From assembly GCA_018716755.1 (NCBI GenBank), contig DVJN01000191.1:1-42999 (forward strand): 42,999 bases of DNA, read 5' to 3'. Source of the DNA: Candidatus Alectryocaccomicrobium excrementavium (GTDB lineage Bacteria; Bacillota; Clostridia; Christensenellales; Aristaeellaceae). This document shows positions 16,629 through 25,107 of the stretch, piece after piece; position 1 is the first letter of the stretch, and the number at the start of each line of letters is the position of its first letter. A program made the translations under genes and the position numbers. The notes under the pieces are model-generated. The model was not told where the DNA came from, ran no database searches, and saw only the letters and a list, made by a program, of their open reading frames with translations.

Positions 16629-17780
16629 CTATGCCCCGCTCCGGCGCGACACGTTGAGCAGCACCGCCACCGCACACATCAGGATGGAAATGCTCGTGCC
16701 ACCCGCCGAAAAAAAGGGCAACGGCAATCCCGTGGTGGGAATCAGGCCGATCACGACCGCTACGTTGAGCACGCATTGCACGCCGATCATGCAGGCAATG
16801 CCGCCCGCCAGCAGCGCGCCAAACCGGTCCGGGCAACGCAATGCAATGCGAAACGCGAAAAATTCAAACGCCACAAACAGGCCCAGAATCAGCAGGCAAC
16901 CGGCCAGGCCCATATCCTCGCCCACCACGGCGAAAATAAAATCCGATTCCGGATATGGGAGGAACGCGTATTTCTGCCGTCCGCGCCCAAGGCCCATGCC
17001 AAACCATCCGCCAGAGCCAAAGGCGAGCAGGGATTGCGCGAGCTGATACCCCTCATCGGAAAGATATTTCCAGGGATCGCGGAAGGACATCAGCCGCTCG
17101 CGGCGGTATTCTTCGCTGAGCGCGTAAAATGCGCCAACCGCCGCGCCGCACACGCCAATGAATGAAAGATGGCTCCATTTGGCTCCCGCCAGCATGACCA
17201 TCAGCGCAGCCACAATCACGATAGAACCCGCGGTCGAAAGGTTGGGCTGCTGCAAGATCAGCAAAAACATTGCGCCCGGCACGAGAAAGAGCGGCAGCAA
17301 ACCGCGAAACAGCCGCCGCAAATCGCGGCGCCTGGCCGCCAGCGCGCGCGCCATATAGGCCACCATGGAATACTTCGCCAGTTCCGAGGGTTGAAATCCC
17401 ACAAAGCCCAGGTTGAGCCAGCGCCGGGAACCGTTGATCGAACGCCCCACGCCAGGGATCGCCACGAGCACGAGCAGAAGAAGGCTCAAAGCGACCAGCC
17501 CCAGGCACACCGCACTGTTTTGCAAAACGCGGTAATCCACGCGCAACACCAGCACCATGCCCACGGCGCCCACGCCCACCCCCAGGAGCTGCGAAAGCAC
17601 ATCCGACAAAGGATTGCCCTTGTCCTGCGCATTGTAATAGCTGGCCGCATACAGGACGACCAGGCCCATCACGAGCAACGCAATGAAGCTGATGAGCAGG
17701 CCCTTCTCGTCCACCGACAACCGCTTCTTCGCCGGGGAAATCCCCAGCGCTTTTGCCCCGAATTCAGGGCGGAGGGTCAA
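16629..17780 (-). CDS. ftsW: FtsW/RodA/SpoVE family glycosyltransferase
   Basis: A 383-residue polytopic SEDS protein that polymerises lipid II into glycan at the septum with its partner class B PBP. About ten hydrophobic helices are visible. Signature blocks are GSRRWLNLGFVGFQPSELAKYS (cut here for its helix II-III position), SEEYRRERLMSF, GLGRGRQKYAFLPYPESDFIFAV and GLPLPFFSAGGTS. The start appears to be a TTG overlapping the murD stop as TTGA, with no strong ribosome binding site, implying translational coupling. SpoVE cannot be told from FtsW by sequence alone, but the position argues for FtsW. Confidence 0.93.
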   Translation of the reverse strand: MTLRPEFGAKALGISPAKKRLSVDEKGLLISFIALLVMGLVVLYAASYYNAQDKGNPLSDVLSQLLGVGVGAVGMVLVLRVDYRVLQNSAVCLGLVALSLLLLVLVAIPGVGRSINGSRRWLNLGFVGFQPSELAKYSMVAYMARALAARRRDLRRLFRGLLPLFLVPGAMFLLILQQPNLSTAGSIVIVAALMVMLAGAKWSHLSFIGVCGAAVGAFYALSEEYRRERLMSFRDPWKYLSDEGYQLAQSLLAFGSGGWFGMGLGRGRQKYAFLPYPESDFIFAVVGEDMGLAGCLLILGLFVAFEFFAFRIALRCPDRFGALLAGGIACMIGVQCVLNVAVVIGLIPTTGLPLPFFSAGGTSISILMCAVAVLLNVSRRSGA

Positions 17781-19138
17781 TCGTCCAGCGCGCTGGCGAT
17801 GCGCTTGAATGCCTCGCCACGGTGCTCGAAATCGTTGAACATATCAAAACTCGCGCACGCCGGCGACAGGAGAACGTTACCGCCCGGTTGCGCCAGTGAA
17901 GCCGCCAAATGGACAACCGCAGAAAAATCGTGATCGTTTTCCGGCCGGTGTACGTTTGCGTATCCGGCGCGGGCCAGTGCCTGCGCGATGGCCTCGCCTG
18001 TGTCGCCATAAACGACCACATTGCTTATCCAGCCGGACGCACGGATCACCTCGCACATTGCGCTGTAATCCGAATGCTTTTCACTGCCCCCCAAAAGGAG
18101 TACCGTAGGGCGGTTCATGGTTTCCACAGCCTTCACCGTTGAATCCGGGTTCGTGGCCTTGGAATCGTTGATATAGGTCACACCGCGGCGCGTGCACACC
18201 GTTTCAATCCGGTGCTCCACGCCCTTAAACGTGCGCAACGTATGGCGGATTACGGCGATTGGAATGCCCGCCTGCACAGCGCACGCGGCGGCAGCGAGCG
18301 CGTTTTCCAGGTTATGCGGCCCGGGAATGTTCACCTCATCCACGCTGCAAATGGGCCGCGCGCTATCCGGCGCGCCGAAATATAGAGTTCCTTCCCGCAC
18401 AAACGCGCCAAAGGGAGGAACCTGGGTGCGGGAAAACCACACCACGCGGCACATGGCCCGGGACGCGAGCGCGCGCAGAACCGGGTCGTCATAATTGAGC
18501 ACCACGCTGTCGCCATCCTTCTGGTTTTCAAACACGCGCGCCTTCAGTTCGATGTAGCGCTCCATGGTCTTGTGCCGGTTCATATGGTCCTCAGTGATGT
18601 TGAGAATAGCGGAAACCATGGGATGGAACTTGGCGATGGACTCCAGCTGGAAGGAAGAAAGCTCGCAGACAATCACGTCGTCCGGCCGCGTCTGGGCTGC
18701 GATCGCCGCATATGGCGCGCCGATATTGCCTACCACGAACGTATGCTTGCCCGCGTTCTGGCAAATTTCGCCCAGCAGCGTGGTAGTTGTCGTCTTGCCG
18801 TTGGTGCCGGTGATGGCCAGAACTTTGCCCATGCTCAGCCGGTACGCCAGTTCCACTTCGCCAATCACTTCTATGCCCATCTCGCGGGCCTTGGCAACCG
18901 CCGGGTGTTCAATTGGCACGCCCGGGCTGATGACCACCAGATCCACGCCCGGCAACAGCGATTGCGCGTCCTCGCCCAGGCGAAATTCCACATTTTCCTG
19001 CCGCAGTTCATCGAGCGCGTTGCCGAATTCCGCTTCGTTCTTGCGGTCGCTAAGAACCACAACGTCGCCTTTTTCATGCAAAAGCCGCGCCGCGGCAATC
19101 CCGCTGCGCGCCATACCAATGACCAAAACCCTTTTCAT
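17777..19138 (-). CDS. murD: UDP-MurNAc-L-alanine:D-glutamate ligase MurD
   Basis: Cytoplasmic ATP-dependent ligase that adds D-Glu to UDP-MurNAc-L-Ala. It has 453 residues. The N-terminal Rossmann part begins RVLVIGMARSGIAAARLL, the P-loop AITGTNGKTTTTTLL lies near residue 108, and the C-terminal domain includes YINDSKATNPDSTVKA and LLLGGSEKHSDY typical of MurD. ATG 19138 follows GGAGAAGG. It overlaps ftsW by four bases and follows mraY by 46. Confidence 0.96.
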   Translation of the reverse strand: MKRVLVIGMARSGIAAARLLHEKGDVVVLSDRKNEAEFGNALDELRQENVEFRLGEDAQSLLPGVDLVVISPGVPIEHPAVAKAREMGIEVIGEVELAYRLSMGKVLAITGTNGKTTTTTLLGEICQNAGKHTFVVGNIGAPYAAIAAQTRPDDVIVCELSSFQLESIAKFHPMVSAILNITEDHMNRHKTMERYIELKARVFENQKDGDSVVLNYDDPVLRALASRAMCRVVWFSRTQVPPFGAFVREGTLYFGAPDSARPICSVDEVNIPGPHNLENALAAAACAVQAGIPIAVIRHTLRTFKGVEHRIETVCTRRGVTYINDSKATNPDSTVKAVETMNRPTVLLLGGSEKHSDYSAMCEVIRASGWISNVVVYGDTGEAIAQALARAGYANVHRPENDHDFSAVVHLAASLAQPGGNVLLSPACASFDMFNDFEHRGEAFKRIASALDD

Positions 19139-19184
19139 CCTTCTCCCCCCATTCTTTCCCGTCTCCTTACCGTGCCGCCTCGCG

Positions 19185-20180
19185 CTACGCCGTAAATCCC
19201 AACAGCGCCACCAGGCACAGAGCCATTGTGGTCAAATCGTACATGGTCACAATTTTGGTCTCCGGCATGCCGGAGAGCTCAAAATGGTGGTGCAGGGGCG
19301 CCATTTTGAAGATGCGCTTGCCATGCGTCTTTTTGAAATACGCCACCTGAATGATATCCGACAAGCTGGATATGAGCATGGTAAACGCGATCAGAGGCAG
19401 GAGCAACGACAGGCGCGTAACCAGCGCAATACCCGCCAGCGCGCCGCCAATGGCAAATGAGCCGACGTCCCCCATAAATACGTTTGCCGGATGCGTATTG
19501 TAGCGCAAAAATCCGATCACCGCGCCGGTCATCGCACCGGAAAACACCGCCGTGGCGAGGTATTCGCTCTCCATGTCCGGATGGGCCGCAGCCAGCAGCG
19601 CGCAAATGAGGCTCATGCTGGCAAAATCGATCGCGCCCGTACCCGCCAGCAACCCGTCCAGCCCATCGAGCAAGTTGGCGGAATTCACCGTGCCCACCAG
19701 CACAAAGGCGATCACAGGGATAAAGGCCCAGCCCAGGTTCCACTCCACGCCGAAAAACGGCACCACCAGGCTGGAGCCGATCAGAGGATGCAGATACGCC
19801 CACACGCCAATGCCAATGGAAAGCAAAATCTGCGGCACGAGCTTCTGCCTGGGCGTAAGACCCAGGGAGCGCTTTTTCTTGACCTTGATAAAATCATCGA
19901 CAAATCCAATCAGGCCAAAGCCGGCCATGCACACGAACGGCATCGCCACAATCTGCCAATCGGCCTGGGCCGGTGCGAAAATGACGCCCGCTACCAGCGC
20001 GGGCAGGGCAAAAATCATGCCACCCATTGTGGGAATGCCCTGCTTGACTTTGTGCGATTGCGGCCCCAGTTCGTTGATGGTTTGCCCGAATTTCATCCGC
20101 TTGAGCCAGGGAATCAAAATCGGCCCCAGCGCCAGCGCCATAACAAAGGCTGCCAATATCGTGTAAAGAATTCTCTGCAT
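19185..20180 (-). CDS. mraY: phospho-MurNAc-pentapeptide transferase MraY
   Basis: Integral membrane enzyme making lipid I from UDP-MurNAc-pentapeptide and undecaprenyl phosphate, 331 residues with about ten helices. Catalytic-site motifs are present: FVDDFIKV, NLLDGLDGLLAG, NVFMGDVGS and the MAPLHHHFEL loop. ATG 20180 lies two bases after the murE stop, so the two are coupled. murF, which often stands between murE and mraY, is absent. Confidence 0.97.
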   Translation of the reverse strand: MQRILYTILAAFVMALALGPILIPWLKRMKFGQTINELGPQSHKVKQGIPTMGGMIFALPALVAGVIFAPAQADWQIVAMPFVCMAGFGLIGFVDDFIKVKKKRSLGLTPRQKLVPQILLSIGIGVWAYLHPLIGSSLVVPFFGVEWNLGWAFIPVIAFVLVGTVNSANLLDGLDGLLAGTGAIDFASMSLICALLAAAHPDMESEYLATAVFSGAMTGAVIGFLRYNTHPANVFMGDVGSFAIGGALAGIALVTRLSLLLPLIAFTMLISSLSDIIQVAYFKKTHGKRIFKMAPLHHHFELSGMPETKIVTMYDLTTMALCLVALLGFTA

Positions 20181-20182
20181 AC

Positions 20183-21640
20183 TTACTCTCCCCGTATCTG
20201 TGCGAGCAGCTCCGCCACGACGATGCGCTCATCGAACGGATGCTTCACCCCGCAAATCTCCTGGTACGTTTCATGCCCCTTGCCTGCGAGCACGATCACA
20301 TCGTTTTCCCGCGCGATGGTAAGCGCTTCGCGAATGGCTTCCCGCCGGTTTTCAATCACCACATAGGGGCAATCCGTGCGCTTGATCCCTTCTTCCACGC
20401 TGGCAAGAATTTCATAGGGATCCTCGCTGCGGGGATTATCGCTGGTGAGAATGACGAAATCCGCCAGCCGGCCGCCGATTTCTCCCATCATCGGGCGTTT
20501 TTCCCGGTCGCGATCCCCGCCGCAGCCAAACAGCGCAATCACGCGGGCGCGGGCAGTCTGCCGCACTGCCTTGAGCACGTTTTCCAGGGCGTCCGGTGAG
20601 TGCGCGTAATCGAGGATTACGTGATACGGCGTGCCCGTGTTCAGAAGTTCGATGCGGCCCGGTATCGCGCGCGTAGCCTCTAGTCCGCGCCGGATCGCAT
20701 CCTGATCCACTCCCACGGCATTGCAAAGCGCCGCTGCCACGAGGCTGTTGTACACATTGAAAATTCCCGGCACCCGCAGTTGCACTGGAATGCGAAAGCG
20801 CTTGTGAAAGCACAGCAGAAAATTGCAACCGCGCTCGTCGATCTCGATGTTTTTGGCGTAAATGTCCGCGCGTTCGCGAATGCCCACCGTCTTCACCGGG
20901 CAAGCAAAGCGCCCGGATTGCAGCGCCTGGGACAGATGGTCATCATCCACGTTCACGATCATCTTCTTCGCCTGGCGCGCAAGCAGCAGCTTGGCATCCA
21001 GATACCGCTCCATGGTGCCAAAGTAGTCCAGATGATCCTGGGAAAAATTGGTAAAAGCCGCCACTTCATACGTCAGCCCGTCCACGCGGTGCTGCGCAAG
21101 CGCGTGCGCCGTAACCTCCATAACCACAATTTTAACGTTCGCATCGGCCATGCGGCGCAAAATGGAATGAAACTCAATCGGGTCGGGCGTGGACAGGCGG
21201 CTGGGGAACTGCTCGTCTCCAATGTAGGTGGAAACCGTGCCAATCAGGCCGGTCTTGATGCCGGCCGCGTCCAAAATGGACTTCACCAGGTAGCTCACCG
21301 TGGTTTTGCCCTTGGTGCCGGTGATGCCGATCAGGCGCATGCCGCGGGCGGGATTGCCATAAAATGCCGCGGCAATATAGGCCAACGCTTCGCGCGCGCT
21401 TTCCACCAGCAGCTGCGGAACATTGAGCGGGAGCACCCTTTCGACCACCAGCGCCGCGGCGCCGCGCTCTACAGCGCCCGGCGCGAAATCGTGCCCATCC
21501 ATTTGGGAACCGGGAATGCAAAAGAACAGCGCCCCCGGTCCCACCTGGCGGGAATCGATTTCCACGCTCGAAATTTCCACATCCGCGCCCACCAGACGCG
21601 TTTCACCGGGCACATGTCCCGCAAGTTCCATCAGTTTCAT
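20183..21640 (-). CDS. murE: UDP-MurNAc-tripeptide synthetase MurE
   Basis: ATP-dependent ligase adding the third stem-peptide residue, 485 residues. The P-loop GTKGKTTVSYL is near residue 107 and the central KARV-type block is represented by later ligase motifs. The motif TSDNPRSEDP near residue 399 is the DNPR type of enzymes that add meso-diaminopimelate; lysine-adding enzymes differ there. The predicted wall is therefore meso-DAP type. ATG 21640 follows GGAGGGAAAGAC. It lies 30 bases after the PBP gene. Confidence 0.96.
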   Translation of the reverse strand: MKLMELAGHVPGETRLVGADVEISSVEIDSRQVGPGALFFCIPGSQMDGHDFAPGAVERGAAALVVERVLPLNVPQLLVESAREALAYIAAAFYGNPARGMRLIGITGTKGKTTVSYLVKSILDAAGIKTGLIGTVSTYIGDEQFPSRLSTPDPIEFHSILRRMADANVKIVVMEVTAHALAQHRVDGLTYEVAAFTNFSQDHLDYFGTMERYLDAKLLLARQAKKMIVNVDDDHLSQALQSGRFACPVKTVGIRERADIYAKNIEIDERGCNFLLCFHKRFRIPVQLRVPGIFNVYNSLVAAALCNAVGVDQDAIRRGLEATRAIPGRIELLNTGTPYHVILDYAHSPDALENVLKAVRQTARARVIALFGCGGDRDREKRPMMGEIGGRLADFVILTSDNPRSEDPYEILASVEEGIKRTDCPYVVIENRREAIREALTIARENDVIVLAGKGHETYQEICGVKHPFDERIVVAELLAQIRGE

Positions 21641-21670
21641 GTCTTTCCCTCCAACGCCCGCCGCGTTCCT

Positions 21671-23785
21671 CTATTCCGGCACTTCAAACACCACGCGTAC
21701 CTTCGTTCCCTTTTTCGCCTGTTCCTCCGCCGCTGGCGATTGCGAAACCGCCACGCCGCTTCCGTTGATCACCATGGAAAAGCCATGGGACAGCAGCAGG
21801 CGGTTTGCCTCCGAAACGGACAGGCCCGCAACGTCTGGCACTGCGGCGAGCGCGTTGTCTTCCGCTTGTTCTTCGCCGGTTACATATAGCATGACCAGCG
21901 AATGTTCCGCCATTCCCGCACCGCCTACAGGCAATTGCTCGACGACGTGCGTCCCCGTGCCATCCAGCAAAAAGGCAAAGCCTGCATCGCGCAAAGTCTG
22001 CGTGGCCTCCGCAACCGTCATGCCGGTTACATCCGGCACGGTCACGATGGTTTCCTGTTCTTCCGGCGGCACGTCCGGCGCATATCCCAGGTATTTCAGC
22101 GATTGGAGAAGCGCATCTTTCGCGTAAGGCGCGGCGGTTGTGGAACCGTAGTCCGGCCGTTGCGTCGCCTCGTCCACGATAAAAAGCAGGGCGATCTGCG
22201 GATCGTCCATGGGCGCAAACCCGATGAACGATCCAATGTGCATGTCGCTGGAAATCGCGCCATCCACATAAATCTGCGCCGTGCCGGTCTTGCCGCCTAT
22301 CCGGTACCCCTCTACATACGCGTTGCGCCCGCCGCCATTGGTCACGACGTTTTCCAGCAAACTGCGCATGGTCGCGCTGGTTTCCGCACGGATCGGCTGG
22401 GAAACGACCAGCGGCTGCGTTTCTTCCAGCAAATTCCCCTGCGCGTCATACACTTCTTTGACGACGTAAGGGCGCATCAGGTTGCCTCCATTCACCGCCG
22501 CGCACGCAGCTGTGAGCAATTGCAGCGGCGTGACCGCCACGGACTGCCCAAACCCGATGCGCGCGATGTCCACCCGTTTCACGGTTTCGCGGGAAATCAG
22601 GATGCCGCCCGCTTCGCCCGGGATATCCACGCCCGTGGGCGCGCCCAGGCCAAAAGCCTCCAAATAATCATAAAAAGTATCCACGCCCAGCCGCAATCCC
22701 AGCTCCACAAACACCGGGTTGCAGGAATTGCACAATGCCTCCGCCATGGTTTCCGCCCCGTGCGGATTGCCCCAGCAACGGATGGTGCCACCATCGACCT
22801 TAATCGATCCGGAGCAGTAGAAGGCCTCGTTCACATTCGTCAGCCCCGCGTCGAGCGCCGCGGCGCTGGTGAGGATCTTAAACGTGGAACCCGGCTCATA
22901 CGCGTCCGTAATCAGCCGGTTGCGCATCCTCTCCGTCAGGAGGGAAACGTCATCGCGCGGGGGATCGTTCAAATCATAGCCTGGCAAATTCACCATGGCC
23001 AAAATTTCCCCCGTTTGCGGCTGCATGGCGAGCACCCGCACGGCCTTGGCGCCCGTTATGTTCATACACTCGCGCGCAGCCTTTTCCGCAAAGCCCTGGA
23101 TGACCGAATCGATCGTGAGCACGACATTCCCGCCATCCACCGCGGGAATGTATTCGCTGGCGCCATAGCTCAATTCCCGGCCCCTGCCGTCGATCTCCGT
23201 CAGCGATACGCCCGCCTTGCCGGAAAGGTACTTGTCCAGCGCCATTTCCAGGCCCGCCTGGCCCACGCCGTCGACCGTCGTTATCCCAATGAGCTGGCAC
23301 GCCATCTCGCCCAGCGGATAGTAACGCTTGCTGTCCTCCTCCAGATACAGCCCCGTGAGCGCGTCCTGCTGCGCCATCATGGAGCGCAGCTGCTGCGCGA
23401 TTTCGCGCGAGAGCTGGCGCTTGAGCGTTACGCCGCCCTTGGAGGTATCGGAAGCGCGCTCATAAATCGTCTCTTCCTCCATATTGAGGATGGGAGCGAG
23501 GATCTGCGCAAACCGGCGCGCGTCTTTCACCTGGCGCGGGCTGACGGAAGCGATATACGCCGTAGCGCTCATGGCCAGCGTTTTTCCATTGCGGTCGTAT
23601 ATCGTGCCGCGCGCGGGCGCGATCGTGCTCTCGCTCGTCCACTGCGCCTGTGCGCGTTGCTGCAATTCCTCCGCCTGCAGCACCTGCAAATCGAACAGGC
23701 GCGCAGCCAGCACCAGGTATAGCACAAAGAACGCGATCATAGCCATCGCGATCCGCCTTCGTATCAGCGGCCCTGTCGCGATCAA
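21671..23785 (-). CDS. class B penicillin-binding protein with two PASTA domains (FtsI/SpoVD type)
   Basis: Septal transpeptidase of 704 residues. After a membrane anchor at about residues 10-30 comes the PBP dimerisation domain, with the RGTIYDRNGKTLA motif. The transpeptidase motifs are SxxK as GSTFK near 300, SxN as NSCN near 352 and KTG as GGKTGTAQ near 498. Two PASTA repeats follow, starting VPDVTGMTVAEA (about 581) and VPDVAGLSVSEA (about 645). This layout fits SpoVD or the division PBP; the position in the dcw cluster suits either. The start is TTG 23785 behind GGAGGG. Confidence 0.94.
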   Translation of the reverse strand: MIATGPLIRRRIAMAMIAFFVLYLVLAARLFDLQVLQAEELQQRAQAQWTSESTIAPARGTIYDRNGKTLAMSATAYIASVSPRQVKDARRFAQILAPILNMEEETIYERASDTSKGGVTLKRQLSREIAQQLRSMMAQQDALTGLYLEEDSKRYYPLGEMACQLIGITTVDGVGQAGLEMALDKYLSGKAGVSLTEIDGRGRELSYGASEYIPAVDGGNVVLTIDSVIQGFAEKAARECMNITGAKAVRVLAMQPQTGEILAMVNLPGYDLNDPPRDDVSLLTERMRNRLITDAYEPGSTFKILTSAAALDAGLTNVNEAFYCSGSIKVDGGTIRCWGNPHGAETMAEALCNSCNPVFVELGLRLGVDTFYDYLEAFGLGAPTGVDIPGEAGGILISRETVKRVDIARIGFGQSVAVTPLQLLTAACAAVNGGNLMRPYVVKEVYDAQGNLLEETQPLVVSQPIRAETSATMRSLLENVVTNGGGRNAYVEGYRIGGKTGTAQIYVDGAISSDMHIGSFIGFAPMDDPQIALLFIVDEATQRPDYGSTTAAPYAKDALLQSLKYLGYAPDVPPEEQETIVTVPDVTGMTVAEATQTLRDAGFAFLLDGTGTHVVEQLPVGGAGMAEHSLVMLYVTGEEQAEDNALAAVPDVAGLSVSEANRLLLSHGFSMVINGSGVAVSQSPAAEEQAKKGTKVRVVFEVPE

Positions 23786-23820
23786 CCAGCCTGCCCTCCT
23801 TGCTTGCGCTCCCCACTGCC

Positions 23821-24279
23821 TTACGGCTGAGCGTCGGCCATTTGCGTCCCCTCGGCAGGAAGCAGAACCGACAACGCGCGCAACTGGCCTTCCTGCGGGA
23901 ATACCATGCCCAGTTTCTGCGCTTCCTGTTCGATCCGGCCATCCGCGGAAAGGTTGCTAATGGTTTCCTTCTTCACGTCTTTGTTGCGCTGCAATGTCTG
24001 TATCTGCGCATACAGCTCGCTTTGCCGCTTGGATTGCGCATTCAGCGCCACGCTCATGGTAATCTGCGCAACCATGCCCGTAACCAGTATCCCGCAAGCG
24101 GCCACGCACAATGCGCGGCTCAGTCTGCGCGCACGGCGCGTAACGGCAGTGCGCCTGCGCTGCACCGCCGCCTGCGAATAGGGGTTTTCAATCACCTGCC
24201 ACTGGCGCGTTTCCTCACGCGCCAAAGCGGCAGAGCCGCCCCGATTGCTGTCGTATTGTATGTAGGACCGCCTTTGCAT
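23821..24279 (-). CDS. ftsL: FtsL-like division protein
   Basis: A 152-residue bitopic protein. A long basic cytoplasmic head (RRRTAVTRRARRLSR) is followed by one membrane helix at about residues 57-78 and an extracellular heptad-rich segment (SKRQSELYAQIQTLQRNKDV), ending with EQEAQKLGMVFPQEGQ, a motif typical of FtsL and DivIC. Sequence identity in this family is low, so the call rests on topology and on position between mraZ and the PBP gene. In most related clusters rsmH stands between mraZ and ftsL; here only 14 bases separate them. Confidence 0.85.
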   Translation of the reverse strand: MQRRSYIQYDSNRGGSAALAREETRQWQVIENPYSQAAVQRRRTAVTRRARRLSRALCVAACGILVTGMVAQITMSVALNAQSKRQSELYAQIQTLQRNKDVKKETISNLSADGRIEQEAQKLGMVFPQEGQLRALSVLLPAEGTQMADAQP

Positions 24280-24293
24280 AGAACCCCATCCCC

Positions 24294-24743
24294 CTAAGCC
24301 TGAGAATACTTTTCGTTGACGTACGACAGCAAATCGGCAATCGAAGAAAGCGCCTTCTCCTGCTCGCTCGTGTACCGCGCCTCATCCCAAATTTCCAGAT
24401 ATTGCCCCATTCCCACAAAGCGGATCGCCTTGTCCAGGCCGGCCAGCGTGCGCAGCGTGGTGGGAATTAGCACTCGGCCCTGCGCGTCAGTTTCGCCACT
24501 GAACATGTTGGCCTTGATCAGGCGCGCGTAGTTCATCGCGCGCGCGTCCGCCGAGGGAAACGCGTCCAGCCACTGGCGCATGGAATCCCATTTTTCGCTC
24601 GTATACAGGGCAACGGCCGAAAAAGCGGTGTTCATGCCGATGTAAAACGAAGGCCCTAGCGCTTCCCGGTAGGCCGCCGGAATGGTCGCGCGGCCTTTTG
24701 CATCCATTGTATGAGCCATATTGCCAAGGAATTCGCTTTGCAC
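24294..24743 (-). CDS. mraZ: transcriptional regulator MraZ
   Basis: AbrB-fold DNA-binding protein of 149 residues that controls the dcw cluster, including its own gene. Both internal repeats are clear: MDAKGRATIPAAYREAL in the first half and TDAQGRVLIPTTLR in the second. The start is GTG 24743 behind GGGGGTGA. Four GTGG half-sites at 10-bp spacing lie directly upstream over the promoter. Confidence 0.96.
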   Translation of the reverse strand: MQSEFLGNMAHTMDAKGRATIPAAYREALGPSFYIGMNTAFSAVALYTSEKWDSMRQWLDAFPSADARAMNYARLIKANMFSGETDAQGRVLIPTTLRTLAGLDKAIRFVGMGQYLEIWDEARYTSEQEKALSSIADLLSYVNEKYSQA

Positions 24744-24783
24744 CGGTATTCACCCCCTTTGCCATAGGATCCGCCTTTTCTCC

Positions 24784-24817
24784 CCACATTATACCACAAA
24801 TCCCCACACTTCGCCAC
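24784..24817 (-). promoter_or_regulatory. mraZ promoter overlaid by four GTGG direct repeats (MraZ operator)
   Basis: On the minus strand the sequence reads GTGG-N6-GTGG-N6-GTGG-TATAAT-GTGG, with starts exactly 10 bp apart (forward CCAC at 24784, 24794, 24804 and 24814). The -10 hexamer fills one spacer. Known MraZ operators are direct repeats of G-rich blocks spaced about one helical turn. The -35 is poor (TGGCGA), which suits a regulated promoter. A CCGATATCGG palindrome (24817-24826) and AATATTTcAAATATT (24827-24841) adjoin upstream. Confidence 0.8.
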
Positions 24818-24995
24818 CGATATCGGAATATTTCAAATATTTTTTAAATATGTCTTGGGAAATTATGAACCAAAAACACGGGCATACAACATCATGTGCC
24901 GCCATATCATCAGCCATACCACATATGGTGCACAAAATGCGTTCCGGGATATACATGGGAAAATGTTCCAATTGTAACATTCGCAAAGAATCAAA
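24818..24995. other. AT-rich intergenic patch with palindromes, no convincing gene
   Basis: GC is about 39 percent over 24841-24990, against roughly 60 percent nearby. It contains a 20-bp inverted repeat, AATGTTCCAATTGTAACATT (24962-24981), symmetrical except for one base pair. The ORFs here on both strands (up to 74 codons) lack ribosome binding sites and run into the terminator or the mraZ operator. Confidence 0.6.
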
Positions 24996-25032
24996 AAGGC
25001 ATATACCGCACAATCCAGCGGCACATGCCTTC
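24996..25032 (-). terminator. terminator of the metallophosphoesterase operon
   Basis: On the minus strand AGGCAT...ATGCCT, with an inner GCCGC/GCGGT pairing, is followed by TTTTTGATT. It lies 75 bases after the metallophosphoesterase stop. Confidence 0.75.
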
Positions 25033-25107
25033 TAAAATTAACAATATGTTCGTTGTATAATTCTCATGCTTGCCTGGGACGCACCAGAATGCGCCCTTGC
25101 CCTCGCC

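Noticed and set aside
21902-23722. 606-codon plus-strand ORF opposite the PBP gene
   Set aside because: Shadow of the PBP coding sequence, whose SxxK, SxN, KTG and PASTA motifs are on the minus strand.
24789-25013. 74-codon minus-strand ORF with several cysteines in the AT-rich patch
   Set aside because: TTG start without ribosome binding site; it begins inside a terminator and ends over the mraZ operator.
24885-25035. Plus-strand ORF of about 50 codons with a CxxC pair
   Set aside because: No ribosome binding site, and its end coincides with the minus-strand terminator stem.
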